A stretch of 33,024 nt of DNA from contig CANGCK010000037.1 in NCBI GenBank assembly GCA_947452295.1, positions 1 through 33,024 on the forward strand, given 5' to 3'. The DNA is from Sphingobacteriia bacterium. GTDB lineage: Bacteria > Bacteroidota > Bacteroidia > Chitinophagales > Chitinophagaceae. Of the stretch, positions 17,158 through 25,886 are shown one piece after another. The number at the start of each line of letters is the position of its first letter. The first letter of the stretch is position 1. A program made the translations under genes and the position numbers. Below the pieces are notes generated by a model that saw nothing but the letters and a program-made list of their open reading frames with translations, had not been told where the DNA came from and made no database searches.

Positions 17158-20100
17158 ATGCATAAAGTCATTTTCCTACCTATACTAATCACATTAATGA
17201 TGCTTTATGCAAACGTTAATGCTCAACTCACTCAAAATATCATTGAACCTGATGCATCTTTTAAAAATGCAAAATTATTGTTCCAACAAGAACAGTTTAG
17301 TTTAGCTTACCCCTTATTTAAAAATTATTACATTTCGGGTAATACAAATAGCAATATGCCGCATATTGTTAAAAAAGAAGCCAAGTATTATTATATCATC
17401 TGTGGATTACAATTAAATGAATCCGCTTCTGTTGAATTGGCTCAAGAATTTATTCAACAAGAAACAGATCTCAATCTTACTCAATTAACTGCTTATTATC
17501 TTGGTGAATATTTATATAGAAATAAAAATTACGCAACTGCATTGCAATATTTTGATCAAACTAATATTGCTAACTTAAACAATAGGCAAATTGCTGAAAT
17601 GAAATTTCATCAAGGGTATGCATATTTTTTATTACAAAATTTCGATAAAGCAAAACCATTATTCAACAGTATTAGACAATTAACCAAAGACCCCAATTAT
17701 ACGGATGCAAATTATTATTATGGGTTTATTTTATTTGCTGAAAAAAAGTTTAAAGATGCAATCCCTTGTTTTATCATAGCAGAAAAAGACCCCTCTTACA
17801 AAACTGTTGTTGCATTTTATCTAGCAGAATTGTATTATTTTAATGGCGATAAAGACCAGGCATTGATTTACGCTGAAAATGCATTAAAAAAGAAAGACCA
17901 ATTTTATGATTTAGAACTCAAACAACTACTTGGTCATATTTGGTTTGAAAAAAGAAAATTTGAAAACGCTTTACCTTATCTCGAAAAATATGTATCCGGA
18001 AAAAACAAAGTTAGGAGAGAAGACTTATATGAATTGTCTTATTGTTATTATGAAGCCAAAAATTGGATAAAAGCAATAGAAGGTTTTAAGCAATTAGGTG
18101 GTTCATCCGATTCCCTTGAACAGAATAGCATGTATTTATTAGCAGATGCTTATTTGAAAATAAATGATTTACACAATGCTAGAAATGCTTTTCAATTTTG
18201 TGCTACGAATAATAGTAATCTTACCCAAAAAGAAGTATCATCTTTTAATTATGCTAAATTATCATATGACTTAAGCTATTTTACCATTGCTGCTAATAGT
18301 TTAAAATCATTTTTAAATGCTTACCCGAAATCAATTTATGCAACAGAGTCTAAAGAATTATTAATCAGTACATTGGCTCATACCAGCAGTTATAAAGATG
18401 GATTAATATTATATGAACAACTTCCAAATAAATCCAATAATGCAGAAAAAATATTCCCTTCGTTATTATATGGGAGAACAGTTGAATTAATTAATGATCA
18501 ACAAATTACCGCAGCTGAAGAATTATTAGAGAGACTATTAACTGTACCCTACAATACTTTGTTTTTACCAATGGTTTATTTCTGGAAAGGAGAGTTGAGT
18601 TATCGAAACGGGAAAATTGATTTAGCTATTGATTATTTAAAAAATTATTTAAAAAATCCAGCTCGTAATGGGGAAGTTAATTCTACTAATGCGCGTTATA
18701 ATTTAGCTTATTGTTATCTGAAAAAAGAAAATTACAAATTAGCCAAAGAGCAATTTGAATTAGTATATAAATCAGCCTCAACTAATTTGACAGATGTAGA
18801 AAAAGATGCTTTCATAAGAGCCGCCGATGGTTATTTTATGGCCAAAGAATACAAGCAAGCAATAAATATGTACGACAGGGTATTGCAGTATGGGTGGAAA
18901 TCTGCTGATTATGCCCTTTTTCAAAAAGCCATCATTGCAGGCGCACAAAATAAAGAACAAGATAAGTTGCAATTATTGACCGATTTAGAACTGCAATATC
19001 CAAAATCTACTCTTATTGCCAATGCTGAAATGGAAATTGCCAATACATATATTGCAACAGAGAAATTTGATAAAGCCTTGTCGCCGCTATATAAAATCAT
19101 TAATAATAATCTTGCAAGTACATTATATCCTCAAGCTTATTTAAAGTTAGGTATTGCATTATTTAATTTAGAAAAAAATGATGCTGCATTAGATCAATTT
19201 AAATTGTTAGTTTCAAAATATCCCAATAGCGATGAAAGCGATGCTGCTGTAGATTATATACGAAATATATTTGTTGAAAAACAACAACCAGAAGAATATA
19301 TTGGATTTATGAAATCTAATGGTAAGAATATATCAATCAATGAAGCAGATTCATTGGTTTATCGGTCTGCTGTTATAAGGTATGATGCTAAAGATTTTTC
19401 TGCAGCTCAAACCGGTTTTAGCAATTATATTGTTTCTTTTCCGGATGGTAAATACAAAGTTGAAGCGAATTATTTTTTAGCTGAAATTTATATAACCAAT
19501 AAGAATTTTCAAAATGCTGTATTAAACTACAATACTGTAGTTGCTTTAGCACCCAATAAATTTGCAGAAAGAAGTGCTTTGCAGTCTTCCAGAATCTATT
19601 ACTTTGATTTTAAAAATTATACCGAAGCTGCACATTATTTTGCTATTCTTAAGTCCATTGCCAATCAACAAGAAAATAAATTAGAAGCAATGCGGGGATT
19701 GCTTCGCTGCCAATTTAAAATACAAGATTGGAAAGCTGCTTTAAGCAATGCAACTGAACTATTAGATCAAAAAGGTATTGCTGCAGATGATAAATTGATG
19801 GCTGGATTGGTATTGGCAAAAAATGAACAATTGAATAATAAACCAGAACAGGCATTGCTGTTGTATAAATCTTTAATTACGCAAGGCAAGTCTGAAATAA
19901 CTGCAGAATCTCAATATCGTATTGCTGAATTACAATTTCAATTAAATAAATTAGAAGAAGCAGAAAAATCAGGATTTGAAGTCATCAAAAAATTCGGATC
20001 TTATGATTATTGGGTAACTAAGAGCTATATTTTAATTGGTGATATTTATTTTAAACAAAATGATTTATTTAATGCTGAAGCTACTTTTAAAAGTGTGTCC

Positions 20101-20193
20101 GACAATGCAGCTATTCAAGAATTAAAGAAAGAAGCAGCTGAAAAATTATCCATTGTATTAACTCAAAAAAATAATACCAATAAAGTACAATAA
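17158..20193 (+). CDS. Large exported tetratricopeptide-repeat protein
   Basis: A 1011-residue exported protein. From the ATG at 17158 it has a clean signal peptide (MHKVIFLPILITLMMLYANV, cleavage near VNA-QL); the ATG at 17101 would bury this behind 19 extra residues, so I reject it. The remainder is a near-continuous array of TPR-type helical pairs (e.g. AEMKFHQGYAYFLLQNFDKA; QAYLKLGIALFNLEKNDAAL; ESQYRIAELQFQLNKLEEAE). Several resemble the BamD/YbgF outer-membrane-assembly type of TPR (KYPNSDESDAAVDYI). It is likely a periplasmic scaffold. The next genes encode an outer-membrane barrel and an HU/CCDC81 membrane protein on the same strand, an association I recall from other Bacteroidota. 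Exact function unknown. Confidence 0.88.
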   Translation: MHKVIFLPILITLMMLYANVNAQLTQNIIEPDASFKNAKLLFQQEQFSLAYPLFKNYYISGNTNSNMPHIVKKEAKYYYIICGLQLNESASVELAQEFIQQETDLNLTQLTAYYLGEYLYRNKNYATALQYFDQTNIANLNNRQIAEMKFHQGYAYFLLQNFDKAKPLFNSIRQLTKDPNYTDANYYYGFILFAEKKFKDAIPCFIIAEKDPSYKTVVAFYLAELYYFNGDKDQALIYAENALKKKDQFYDLELKQLLGHIWFEKRKFENALPYLEKYVSGKNKVRREDLYELSYCYYEAKNWIKAIEGFKQLGGSSDSLEQNSMYLLADAYLKINDLHNARNAFQFCATNNSNLTQKEVSSFNYAKLSYDLSYFTIAANSLKSFLNAYPKSIYATESKELLISTLAHTSSYKDGLILYEQLPNKSNNAEKIFPSLLYGRTVELINDQQITAAEELLERLLTVPYNTLFLPMVYFWKGELSYRNGKIDLAIDYLKNYLKNPARNGEVNSTNARYNLAYCYLKKENYKLAKEQFELVYKSASTNLTDVEKDAFIRAADGYFMAKEYKQAINMYDRVLQYGWKSADYALFQKAIIAGAQNKEQDKLQLLTDLELQYPKSTLIANAEMEIANTYIATEKFDKALSPLYKIINNNLASTLYPQAYLKLGIALFNLEKNDAALDQFKLLVSKYPNSDESDAAVDYIRNIFVEKQQPEEYIGFMKSNGKNISINEADSLVYRSAVIRYDAKDFSAAQTGFSNYIVSFPDGKYKVEANYFLAEIYITNKNFQNAVLNYNTVVALAPNKFAERSALQSSRIYYFDFKNYTEAAHYFAILKSIANQQENKLEAMRGLLRCQFKIQDWKAALSNATELLDQKGIAADDKLMAGLVLAKNEQLNNKPEQALLLYKSLITQGKSEITAESQYRIAELQFQLNKLEEAEKSGFEVIKKFGSYDYWVTKSYILIGDIYFKQNDLFNAEATFKSVSDNAAIQELKKEAAEKLSIVLTQKNNTNKVQ

Positions 20194-20210
20194 TTGAACG
20201 GTTTAAATAA

Positions 20211-20270
20211 TTGATGATTCCTAAATTAATTTAAATATATTTAATATACTAATATGTTTAGCATCATCAA
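20211..20270 (+). repeat. Imperfect 60-base inverted repeat between the TPR and barrel genes
   Basis: TTGATGAT (20211-20218) pairs with ATCATCAA (20263-20270), and inside it CTAAA (20221-20225) pairs with TTTAG (20257-20261), leaving a small bulge and an AT-rich loop of about 31 bases. No T-run follows, so it is not a classical terminator. It could be a processing or stabilising hairpin in a shared message, or chance in AT-rich DNA. Confidence 0.5.
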
Positions 20271-20328
20271 ATCTTAATTGTTTATAGTCGTATTGAATGG
20301 AATTATAAAAAATAATAGATATATGCAC

Positions 20329-22194
20329 ATGAAACAAACTAAATATATATTTTTATTACTGTTGACTTTTATGATAGTTGCTGATGTTTCCGCACAACAT
20401 TCTAAAAACAAAAAGAAAACAACTATTCAAAAAACTGTCAAGAAGAAAAAAAATAAAGTCATTGACCAAACAAAGAAAAAAAACAATAAACATATTGTCA
20501 AAAAAAATGTAAAAAAGTCAATAAGCGATAACAAAGGAGTTATTAAACAAACATCAGCCGTTCCTTCAATAAAAAATAAGAGCCAAATTCAAAAAAAGCC
20601 AATTATCGATATCACAACAGAAGATGCCATAGATACTTTTCAAACAAAAGAAGTAATAATTACTTCAGATTTTAAACCTTCATTACAATCTGCGGCTAAA
20701 ATAAATTTTGCTGCAGCTACTCCATTAGTAGATTCTGTGATTCTTCCGCTAACATATAATATACCCTCCTCTAATTTATTTTTTTCATATCAACCGATAA
20801 CTATTCAACCATTGGCCATGCCTACTGATTCTGGATGGAATTGGCAAAATACGCAAAGAATCAAAGTAGGGGCCGGTAATTTAAATACATTACTTGCAGA
20901 AGGACATTTCTCATTTGGTGATGGCAAAAAAAATACAACTACATTATTAGCCAATTATTTAACTTCTACCGGAAATGAATTTGCCCAGAAAATCAGTCGA
21001 TTTGGTTTAGATGCACAATCAATTATTCGTTCTAATAATAATATTGAATGGACGGCTCATGCTTTATTTAACAGCATTACTCAGTACAATTATGGATTTA
21101 AACCAACTACACTAACTTTCACAGAAGATGAACTGAGAAAAACATTTAATAAAGTAGCACTTGAAATTGGTTTAAGAAATTATGAAAAAAATACTGCAGG
21201 AATTTCATTTCAACCAAAGCTAAGTATATATCGATTTACTAGTGTGAATAACAATGCAGAAAACAACCTAATTGTTGATGCACCAATCACAAAATCATTT
21301 GGTACACATTTTGCATTTCAATTAAAATTAGCCGCAGATTTATCAAATACACATTTTACTTCTAACGATTTCGATAATAATTTATATTTTCTTAATCCAG
21401 CAATTATTTATAAGAATGACAATTTAAAATTGAATTTAGGGGTTCAACCATCATGGAATAATAATGTTTATTCGATGCAACCCAATGTTAGTGTGGAGGC
21501 TAAATTAAAAGATGTCAAATTTTCAATTGAAGCCGGTTGGTTAGGCTATTTTTTGAAAAATAGTTATCGTTCGTTATTTGATTTGAACCCTTGGATCAGT
21601 AATTTGACTTCATTACAAAATACTGAAATTCAAGAGCAATATGTAGGAATAAAAGGTAATTTGGGTAATCATATTGCTTATAATGCCCGAACTTCTTTCC
21701 TAAAATTAACCAACCAATCCATTTTTTACAATGATTTTCAAGATGGTAAATCATTCGTTACCGCTTTTGAACCTAAAATGGAAGCTGTTAAAATTCATGG
21801 TGAGTTAAAGTATGCAATGCAAGAAACTTTCTCATTAATGAGTGCTGTAAATCTAACCCAGTATACTGTATTGTCATCAGATAATAAACCATGGGGGCTT
21901 GTTCCTTTTGAAGTTTCCGGAGGTGCATTATGGAAACCATTAAAAGATTTACATATTAAAGCTGATATTTTTTATAGAGAAGGATCTTTATATCGAACTT
22001 CCTCCATAAGTTCGCAGTCAAATAGACTTCCAGCCACGGTAGACTTAAATTTAGGTGCTGAAATAGGGATAGTGAAAAATTTAAATATGTGGCTGCAAAT
22101 GAATAATTTATTCAATAACAAATACCAACGTTGGAACCAATATTCTGTATTTGGGTTTAATGTTATGGCAGGAGTTGTATATTCGTTTAAGTAA
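20329..22194 (+). CDS. Outer-membrane beta-barrel protein (TonB-receptor-like) with lysine-rich N-terminal tail
   Basis: 621 residues from the ATG at 20329; an ATG six bases upstream is equally possible and a TTG at 20278 is not credible. The signal peptide ends near VSA-QH. Residues 24-90 hold 24 lysines and only two acidic residues, a strongly cationic, probably disordered periplasmic segment. From about 170 the protein shows alternating strands, and the C-terminal part (LHIKADIFYREG; LNMWLQMNNLFNNKYQRW; FNVMAGVVYSFK) resembles the end of TonB-dependent receptor barrels. No plug domain or TonB box is recognisable, so it may be a barrel scaffold rather than a transporter. It lies between the large TPR gene and the HU/CCDC81 gene, 10 bases before the latter. 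Confidence 0.83.
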   Translation: MKQTKYIFLLLLTFMIVADVSAQHSKNKKKTTIQKTVKKKKNKVIDQTKKKNNKHIVKKNVKKSISDNKGVIKQTSAVPSIKNKSQIQKKPIIDITTEDAIDTFQTKEVIITSDFKPSLQSAAKINFAAATPLVDSVILPLTYNIPSSNLFFSYQPITIQPLAMPTDSGWNWQNTQRIKVGAGNLNTLLAEGHFSFGDGKKNTTTLLANYLTSTGNEFAQKISRFGLDAQSIIRSNNNIEWTAHALFNSITQYNYGFKPTTLTFTEDELRKTFNKVALEIGLRNYEKNTAGISFQPKLSIYRFTSVNNNAENNLIVDAPITKSFGTHFAFQLKLAADLSNTHFTSNDFDNNLYFLNPAIIYKNDNLKLNLGVQPSWNNNVYSMQPNVSVEAKLKDVKFSIEAGWLGYFLKNSYRSLFDLNPWISNLTSLQNTEIQEQYVGIKGNLGNHIAYNARTSFLKLTNQSIFYNDFQDGKSFVTAFEPKMEAVKIHGELKYAMQETFSLMSAVNLTQYTVLSSDNKPWGLVPFEVSGGALWKPLKDLHIKADIFYREGSLYRTSSISSQSNRLPATVDLNLGAEIGIVKNLNMWLQMNNLFNNKYQRWNQYSVFGFNVMAGVVYSFK

Positions 22195-22204
22195 ACTGAT
22201 TAAA

Positions 22205-22837
22205 ATGTATCAATACTTACATAAATACTTGGTACTACACCAAAAATTAAGTTTGCCTGAGATAGGAACATTTACTATAGAATCTGTAGCGTCTCAAGTA
22301 GATAAAATCAATGGACTGATTTATGCGCCTACACCTTCAATTCGTTTTACCCAAGGGCCTCCATTTCAGCCAGATAGGGGTTTTTATCAATTTCTTTCTC
22401 AAGAAATGAATGTAGATGAAGTTACTTCTATAAGGCGATTTCACAATTATTTGTATGAAATTAATGCAAACCTAGAATACCCTAAAGGATCTTCTATTCC
22501 CGGCATTGGTCATTTACAAAAGGTAAACTATGGATTTATAGTATTTACACCTGAAAAAAATCTTCAAGATCTAGTCCCTCCTGTTAAAATGGATACTGAT
22601 CCTTTACCATCTAATTTCTCCTCATCAATTGAAATCCCTACTTTTTTTGATGAACCAAAAGAGGAATATTTAGCTGATATTCCTGAAATACCGCAGAAAT
22701 CGATCATTGATATTGTTCAAGAAGAGGAAGAAGAGGTAAATGATTATGACCTACCTAAAGATAATTGGGGGATTTTTGCACTAATATTTATCGTTTTAGG
22801 AATTGCTGGACTATATTATTATTATAATTATTTATAG
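22205..22837 (+). CDS. HU/CCDC81-type domain protein with C-terminal membrane anchor, no SPOR domain
   Basis: 210 residues from the ATG at 22205; a longer reading from 22151 overlaps the barrel gene. The first ~115 residues match the two CCDC81-like prokaryotic HU domains: LSLPEIGTFTIESVAS in the first, SSIPGIGHLQKVNYGFIVFTP in the second. A Pro/acid-rich linker follows (VQEEEEEVNDYD near 171-182), then one membrane segment at 188-207 and the C-terminus. Most relatives I know continue into a periplasmic SPOR domain that binds peptidoglycan; here the stop follows the membrane span, and the next 30 bases encode nothing similar. It should therefore be tail-anchored with the HU part in the cytoplasm. 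Function unknown; perhaps part of an envelope complex with its two upstream neighbours. Confidence 0.82.
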   Translation: MYQYLHKYLVLHQKLSLPEIGTFTIESVASQVDKINGLIYAPTPSIRFTQGPPFQPDRGFYQFLSQEMNVDEVTSIRRFHNYLYEINANLEYPKGSSIPGIGHLQKVNYGFIVFTPEKNLQDLVPPVKMDTDPLPSNFSSSIEIPTFFDEPKEEYLADIPEIPQKSIIDIVQEEEEEVNDYDLPKDNWGIFALIFIVLGIAGLYYYYNYL

Positions 22838-22868
22838 TTATTTTTTCACTTTAATTAATAATATCAGC

Positions 22869-23774
22869 ATGTCATCAATAATTCATCATTCAGTTTGCCC
22901 TGCTTGTAGTTCATCACTAATAAATCCTGTATTATCAGCTAAAGACTATACTGTTTCAGAAGAAATGTTTTCTATTTGGCATTGTGATGCTTGTTCTTTA
23001 AGATTTACTCAAGATATACCTGATATACATTCAATTGGAAAATACTACCAATCCGTAAATTATGTATCTCATAGTGATACAAAAGAAGGTCTTGTTAACA
23101 GATTATATCATTTAGTTAGAAATTATACTTTGATAAATAAATTCAAACTAATACTTCATGTAACAGGAATTGGTACAGGTAATTTATTAGATATTGGTGC
23201 TGGTACAGGTGCTTTTGCTAATACCATAAAACAAAAAGGGTGGAGAGTTACTGGTTTAGAACCAGATTTAACAGCAAGAAACCAAGCTAAAAATAATTAT
23301 GGATTAATTTTAGAAATACCTGATTATATAAATAACTTACCTCATAATAGCTTTGATGCAATTACTCTTTGGCATGTTTTAGAACATGTACATGATTTAG
23401 ATGGTTATTGGAAACATTTTATTGAATTATTAAATAATAACGGTAAACTTGTAATTGCTGTACCTAATTATACATCTTCTGACGCTAAACTTTATAAAGC
23501 CGCATGGGCTGCTTACGATGTACCGCGTCATTTATATCATTTTTCACCAGCATCTTTAGAAAAACTTGGACTTAAATATGGATTTTCCCTTAAAAGTATT
23601 TATCCTATGTGGTTTGATTCTTTTTATGTTTCAATGCTAAGTGAACAATATAAAAAGAGTAAAATAAAATTGGTTGCTGCTTTTTTAGTTGGTTTATGGT
23701 CAAACTTAGTAACCATTTTTAATAAAAGAAAGTGTAGTTCTGTTATTTATATTTTTGAAAAGAAAATAAATTAA
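22869..23774 (+). CDS. Zinc-ribbon class I SAM-dependent methyltransferase
   Basis: 301 residues from the ATG at 22869; an earlier ATG at 22803 would overlap the HU gene and add a spurious hydrophobic stretch. The N-terminus has a four-cysteine zinc ribbon (Cys10-x2-Cys13 and Cys39-x2-Cys42). The SAM-binding motif LLDIGAGTGAFA lies at about 106-117, with acidic VTGLEPD after strand 2 and LWHVLEHVHDLDGY as motif II (Methyltransf_23 type). The later PRHLYHFSPASL is common in this group. Similar proteins modify sugars or small molecules; the substrate is unknown. It stops within TTAA shared with the convergent glutaminyl cyclase gene. Confidence 0.88.
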   Translation: MSSIIHHSVCPACSSSLINPVLSAKDYTVSEEMFSIWHCDACSLRFTQDIPDIHSIGKYYQSVNYVSHSDTKEGLVNRLYHLVRNYTLINKFKLILHVTGIGTGNLLDIGAGTGAFANTIKQKGWRVTGLEPDLTARNQAKNNYGLILEIPDYINNLPHNSFDAITLWHVLEHVHDLDGYWKHFIELLNNNGKLVIAVPNYTSSDAKLYKAAWAAYDVPRHLYHFSPASLEKLGLKYGFSLKSIYPMWFDSFYVSMLSEQYKKSKIKLVAAFLVGLWSNLVTIFNKRKCSSVIYIFEKKIN

Positions 23775-24571
23775 TTGAGTTTGATTTCATACAATGCTGG
23801 CCAGTATTTCCCAGTAATATAGAACGATTTTTTAGCTTGATCATATGCAATACCATTCAATACATCCGTATATTGTGTTATAGGTTGATTGGTCTTTTGC
23901 AATAAATTAGAGAAATCTAATATGCCTTCAACTGATCCAGTATGCGTATTTATTTTTACAATTATATCTTTCATCCAAATATTAGCATAAATAACACCTT
24001 CAACAAATTCCAGCTCATTCAAATTAGCTACATATCCATTGTTATCTGAAACACCAAGTGTACGCTCTATTTTAAATGTTTCAGGATTTACAAAATATAA
24101 GTTACTTCCTCCAGTACTAATAATTAGTTGTTTCCCATTAGTGGTTATTCCCCAACCTTCATATGGCCATTCAAATTCTTTTTCTTTTTTAAAGCTTTCT
24201 GCATTGTATACATATACTTTATGTTCTTGCCAGGTTAATTGATAAATCTTATTGTTTAATATAGCTATCCCTTCTCCAAAATCAGACTGGGGGAGAGACA
24301 CTTGAATTTTTCTTTTTCCTGTAGATAAATCATCAGTTAATAATTTACTTTGTCCCCTCATACCAGTCCCTTCATATAATGTATTATTATGCCAGAATAA
24401 GCCTTGTGTATACGAGCTGGTATCGTGCGGATAAATTTTAGTGATCACATAATTGATATTGCTAGGTGCAGCGATTGAATTATTGTTTGCACCAGTGCCT
24501 TCTTCAGGCAGAGTAGTACAACTATTGAAAAGTATTATCGTTAAGAAAATATATGATAACCTGATTTTCAT
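23771..24571 (-). CDS. Plant-type glutaminyl-peptide cyclotransferase, lipoprotein
   Basis: Predicted to convert N-terminal glutamine of proteins to pyroglutamate. 266 residues with a lipoprotein signal (lipobox FNSC, Cys18), so it is anchored to a membrane on the periplasmic or outer face. The body is the five-bladed propeller of the plant (papaya)-type family: YTQGLFWHNNTLYEGTG, DFGEGIAILNNKIYQLTWQE, YEGWGITTNGKQLI, NELEFVEGVIYANIWMKD, then LNGIAYDQAKKSFYITGKYW. This family is unrelated to the animal zinc-dependent enzyme. Type IX secreted proteins often have N-terminal glutamine after signal peptide cleavage, which makes such an enzyme useful here. The stop overlaps the methyltransferase stop by four bases. 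Confidence 0.92.
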   Translation of the reverse strand: MKIRLSYIFLTIILFNSCTTLPEEGTGANNNSIAAPSNINYVITKIYPHDTSSYTQGLFWHNNTLYEGTGMRGQSKLLTDDLSTGKRKIQVSLPQSDFGEGIAILNNKIYQLTWQEHKVYVYNAESFKKEKEFEWPYEGWGITTNGKQLIISTGGSNLYFVNPETFKIERTLGVSDNNGYVANLNELEFVEGVIYANIWMKDIIVKINTHTGSVEGILDFSNLLQKTNQPITQYTDVLNGIAYDQAKKSFYITGKYWPALYEIKLN

Positions 24572-24709
24572 TGATTATAACGTTTTTACATTGAGTTAAC
24601 TAAAATAAGCGATCAGTGCATTTCTGCTGGAATACAAGATTTATATAGCACTATTTGAATTCAATTTATTCAATTTTTGACAAAAAATCATTTAAATCAT
24701 CGACTATAA

Positions 24710-25840
24710 TTAAATAGCCAAAGTAGTAGCTACTTTTTCTGCTATTATAGGCGTTAATGCTACCCCCATACCATTACAGGCTATTGCTGCAACAATATTT
24801 GTAGAAATGGATTTGCAAAGTGGCAATTTATCGGTTGTAAAACCCATAATTCCACTCCAACTTTGTTCAATTTCAACCGGTTCATTAAGTATTACGTGTG
24901 TATTAATAAATTCAGTTAAAATGTTTTCTATACGGTTGGAACCATCAAAATTGGTGGTACGTTCATTATCAAAATCACTATTTCTGGCTCCACCTAGCAA
25001 TATTCTGTTGCCTACATTTCTCCAATAATAAAAACCTTCATCAAAGTGAAATGTACCCTTGGTTATCAAATTTGAAATAGGTTTCGTTAAAATTATTTGC
25101 CCCCTTGCTGGTTCGATTTTTAACTCAGGTACCAATGATTCCGTAAAACCATTTGTACAGATAACCACTTTATTGGCTTTTAATTGAAATGGCTGATTGG
25201 TAATTAATTCAACAGAATGATTGTTTTCTGTCCATCCTTCAATGTTTATTCCATTCAATAATCTAACCCCTTTATGAAGTGCTATTGATGTTAATCCGTT
25301 CACCAATTTTCCACTATGGATGCCCGCTTCAAGCGGATTGTAAACCAATTGATCAAAGTTTTTTAACCCTATTGCTGCTATTCGATTGGTTGCATTCGAA
25401 AAAGTTTGATCTACTCCAGTTAAAGGTAGAAGTAGTTGATTGAGATATTGTATTTTATCATTTAATACATCAGAAGAACCATAATTAACCAATGGCTCAT
25501 AACCTCCACATGGGTCAAAGTCGATCGACTGTTCTGTAACAAATTGTTTGATTTTTTGGATGCCTTTATAGCGCATACCAGCAATGTGTAACATTGCATC
25601 AGTACCCATCTTTGCTTCGTCAGAAAGCAATTCGGTTAAACTGCCAAAACAAGCAAAACCTGCATTACGAGTAGAAGCTCCTAATGGACTAATATGTCGT
25701 TCAACAATAGTAATTTTTAATGATGGATTTCTTTCTTTGAGTTCAATTGCAGTCCAAATACCCATTAAACCTCCACCAATAATAACAATATCATTGTCTG
25801 CATAATACGTTTCTTTTTCCCAGAAAGACAAAAGTCCCAT
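24710..25840 (-). CDS. DAO-family FAD-dependent oxidoreductase
   Basis: 376 residues with a dinucleotide-binding motif near the N-terminus (IVIIGGGLMGIWTAIEL, residues 18-34, then the acidic VERH) and STRNAGFACFGS, where the FAD contacts lie in glycine/D-amino-acid oxidase relatives. Further family segments are KVVICTNGFT, EPARGQIILT, RILLGGARNSDFD and, near the end, IEQSWSGIMGFTTDKLPL. It probably oxidises an amine or amino acid; the substrate is not evident. It follows ychF on the same strand after 46 bases and may be co-transcribed. Confidence 0.88.
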   Translation of the reverse strand: MGLLSFWEKETYYADNDIVIIGGGLMGIWTAIELKERNPSLKITIVERHISPLGASTRNAGFACFGSLTELLSDEAKMGTDAMLHIAGMRYKGIQKIKQFVTEQSIDFDPCGGYEPLVNYGSSDVLNDKIQYLNQLLLPLTGVDQTFSNATNRIAAIGLKNFDQLVYNPLEAGIHSGKLVNGLTSIALHKGVRLLNGINIEGWTENNHSVELITNQPFQLKANKVVICTNGFTESLVPELKIEPARGQIILTKPISNLITKGTFHFDEGFYYWRNVGNRILLGGARNSDFDNERTTNFDGSNRIENILTEFINTHVILNEPVEIEQSWSGIMGFTTDKLPLCKSISTNIVAAIACNGMGVALTPIIAEKVATTLAI

Positions 25841-25886
25841 TAATTTCTTTTTTTATAAATTAACAATCAATGAGGTCCATTCTCTA

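Noticed and set aside
22814..22836. TAT-rich run at the end of the HU gene as a microsatellite
   Set aside because: Short and irregular; it encodes the aromatic tail after the membrane span and has no clear repeat unit count.
24572..24709. Intergenic 138 bases with the palindrome TTGAATTCAA (24655-24664) as an operator
   Set aside because: A ten-base palindrome in AT-rich DNA between two co-directional genes, with no second copy and no adjacent regulator.
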